The notes below the pieces were generated by a model, which was given only the letters and a program-made list of their open reading frames with translations, made no database searches and was not told the DNA's origin. A DNA stretch of 43,417 nucleotides. Origin: Pleurocapsa sp. MO_226.B13. Lineage in GTDB: Bacteria > Cyanobacteriota > Cyanobacteriia > Cyanobacteriales > Xenococcaceae. This document shows, piece after piece, positions 43,342 through 43,417 of the stretch. Within the stretch, counting starts at the first letter, position 1. Every line of letters begins with the position of its first letter. The translations under genes and the position numbers were made by a program. The stretch is taken from the NCBI GenBank assembly GCA_030064795.1, contig JASJEI010000040.1:1-43417 (forward strand). Direction: 5' to 3'.

Positions 43342-43417
43342 CAGAAAATATGAATAAATGGAAGATTGTTTAAACTAATCTCCATGCAACTTCCGAAATT
43401 GACTCTAGTTCCTCCGA

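Overview
The window looks cyanobacterial. It has many GCGATCGC (HIP1-type) octamers, cyanobacterial-style small proteins (a DUF4278 gene, CBS-domain proteins) and cyanobacterial-type insertion sequences. The right-hand 17 kb is plasmid backbone: iterons, a replication initiator, ParA with a small partner, a MobQ-type relaxase, a coupling protein, toxin-antitoxin genes and a RepB-type primase. I read the window as part of a large mobilizable cyanobacterial plasmid, or a plasmid-derived island, whose left half is a decaying stress-tolerance cargo region.

Layout. 1-4.6 kb: an IS66-like element end, an intact ISAzo13-like IS whose transposase is split by a frameshift at an A7 run, a small unknown gene, an aldo/keto reductase and a broken lon gene. 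5.0-9.4 kb: a minus-strand ABC operon (ATPase, lipoprotein binding protein, two permeases) of the alpha-glucoside/osmolyte class, similar to the cyanobacterial Ggt transporter. 9.6-11.2 kb: small unknown genes and a transposase remnant. 11.3-19.0 kb: a minus-strand chaperone island. It reads hsp20 (3' remnant), groES (3' remnant), groEL (truncated), dnaK, dnaJ, cbpM-like, clpB and a CBS-domain gene. dnaK, dnaJ, cbpM and clpB look intact. 19.1-24.9 kb: exoD-like gene, an alpha/beta-hydrolase split by an IS5-family element with a visible 3-bp duplication, a cyclopropane-fatty-acid synthase, a DUF4278 gene split by an 87-bp MITE with a 10-bp duplication, small genes and a second CBS protein. An IS630-type element ends exactly at the stop of that CBS gene.

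26-43 kb is the plasmid backbone. Seven clusters of a degenerate 8-bp tandem repeat (consensus near GTTTAAAC, 52 units by eye) lie on both sides of the relaxase gene and run up to parA. The gene overlapping the 3' end of parA encodes a protein with a lysine-rich tail and a ribbon-helix-helix-like C-terminus. I propose a ParF/ParG-type partition system with an unusually dispersed centromere. Four 22-bp direct repeats sit upstream of the initiator gene and mark the likely replication origin. A strongly folded segment in front of the relaxase is a candidate oriT. A coupling-protein ATPase carries a C-terminal NERD nuclease-like domain, an unusual fusion. A MntA/HepT pair and an orphan ParD lie between the replication and transfer genes. 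A last minus-strand operon (pentapeptide protein, VirD4-like ATPase, unknown protein, RepB-type primase) ends in a clear intrinsic terminator.

The left half therefore supplies proteostasis, osmolyte uptake and membrane-lipid functions under attack by several IS families. The right half supplies replication, partition and transfer. All function names rest on motifs read by eye; no database search was run.
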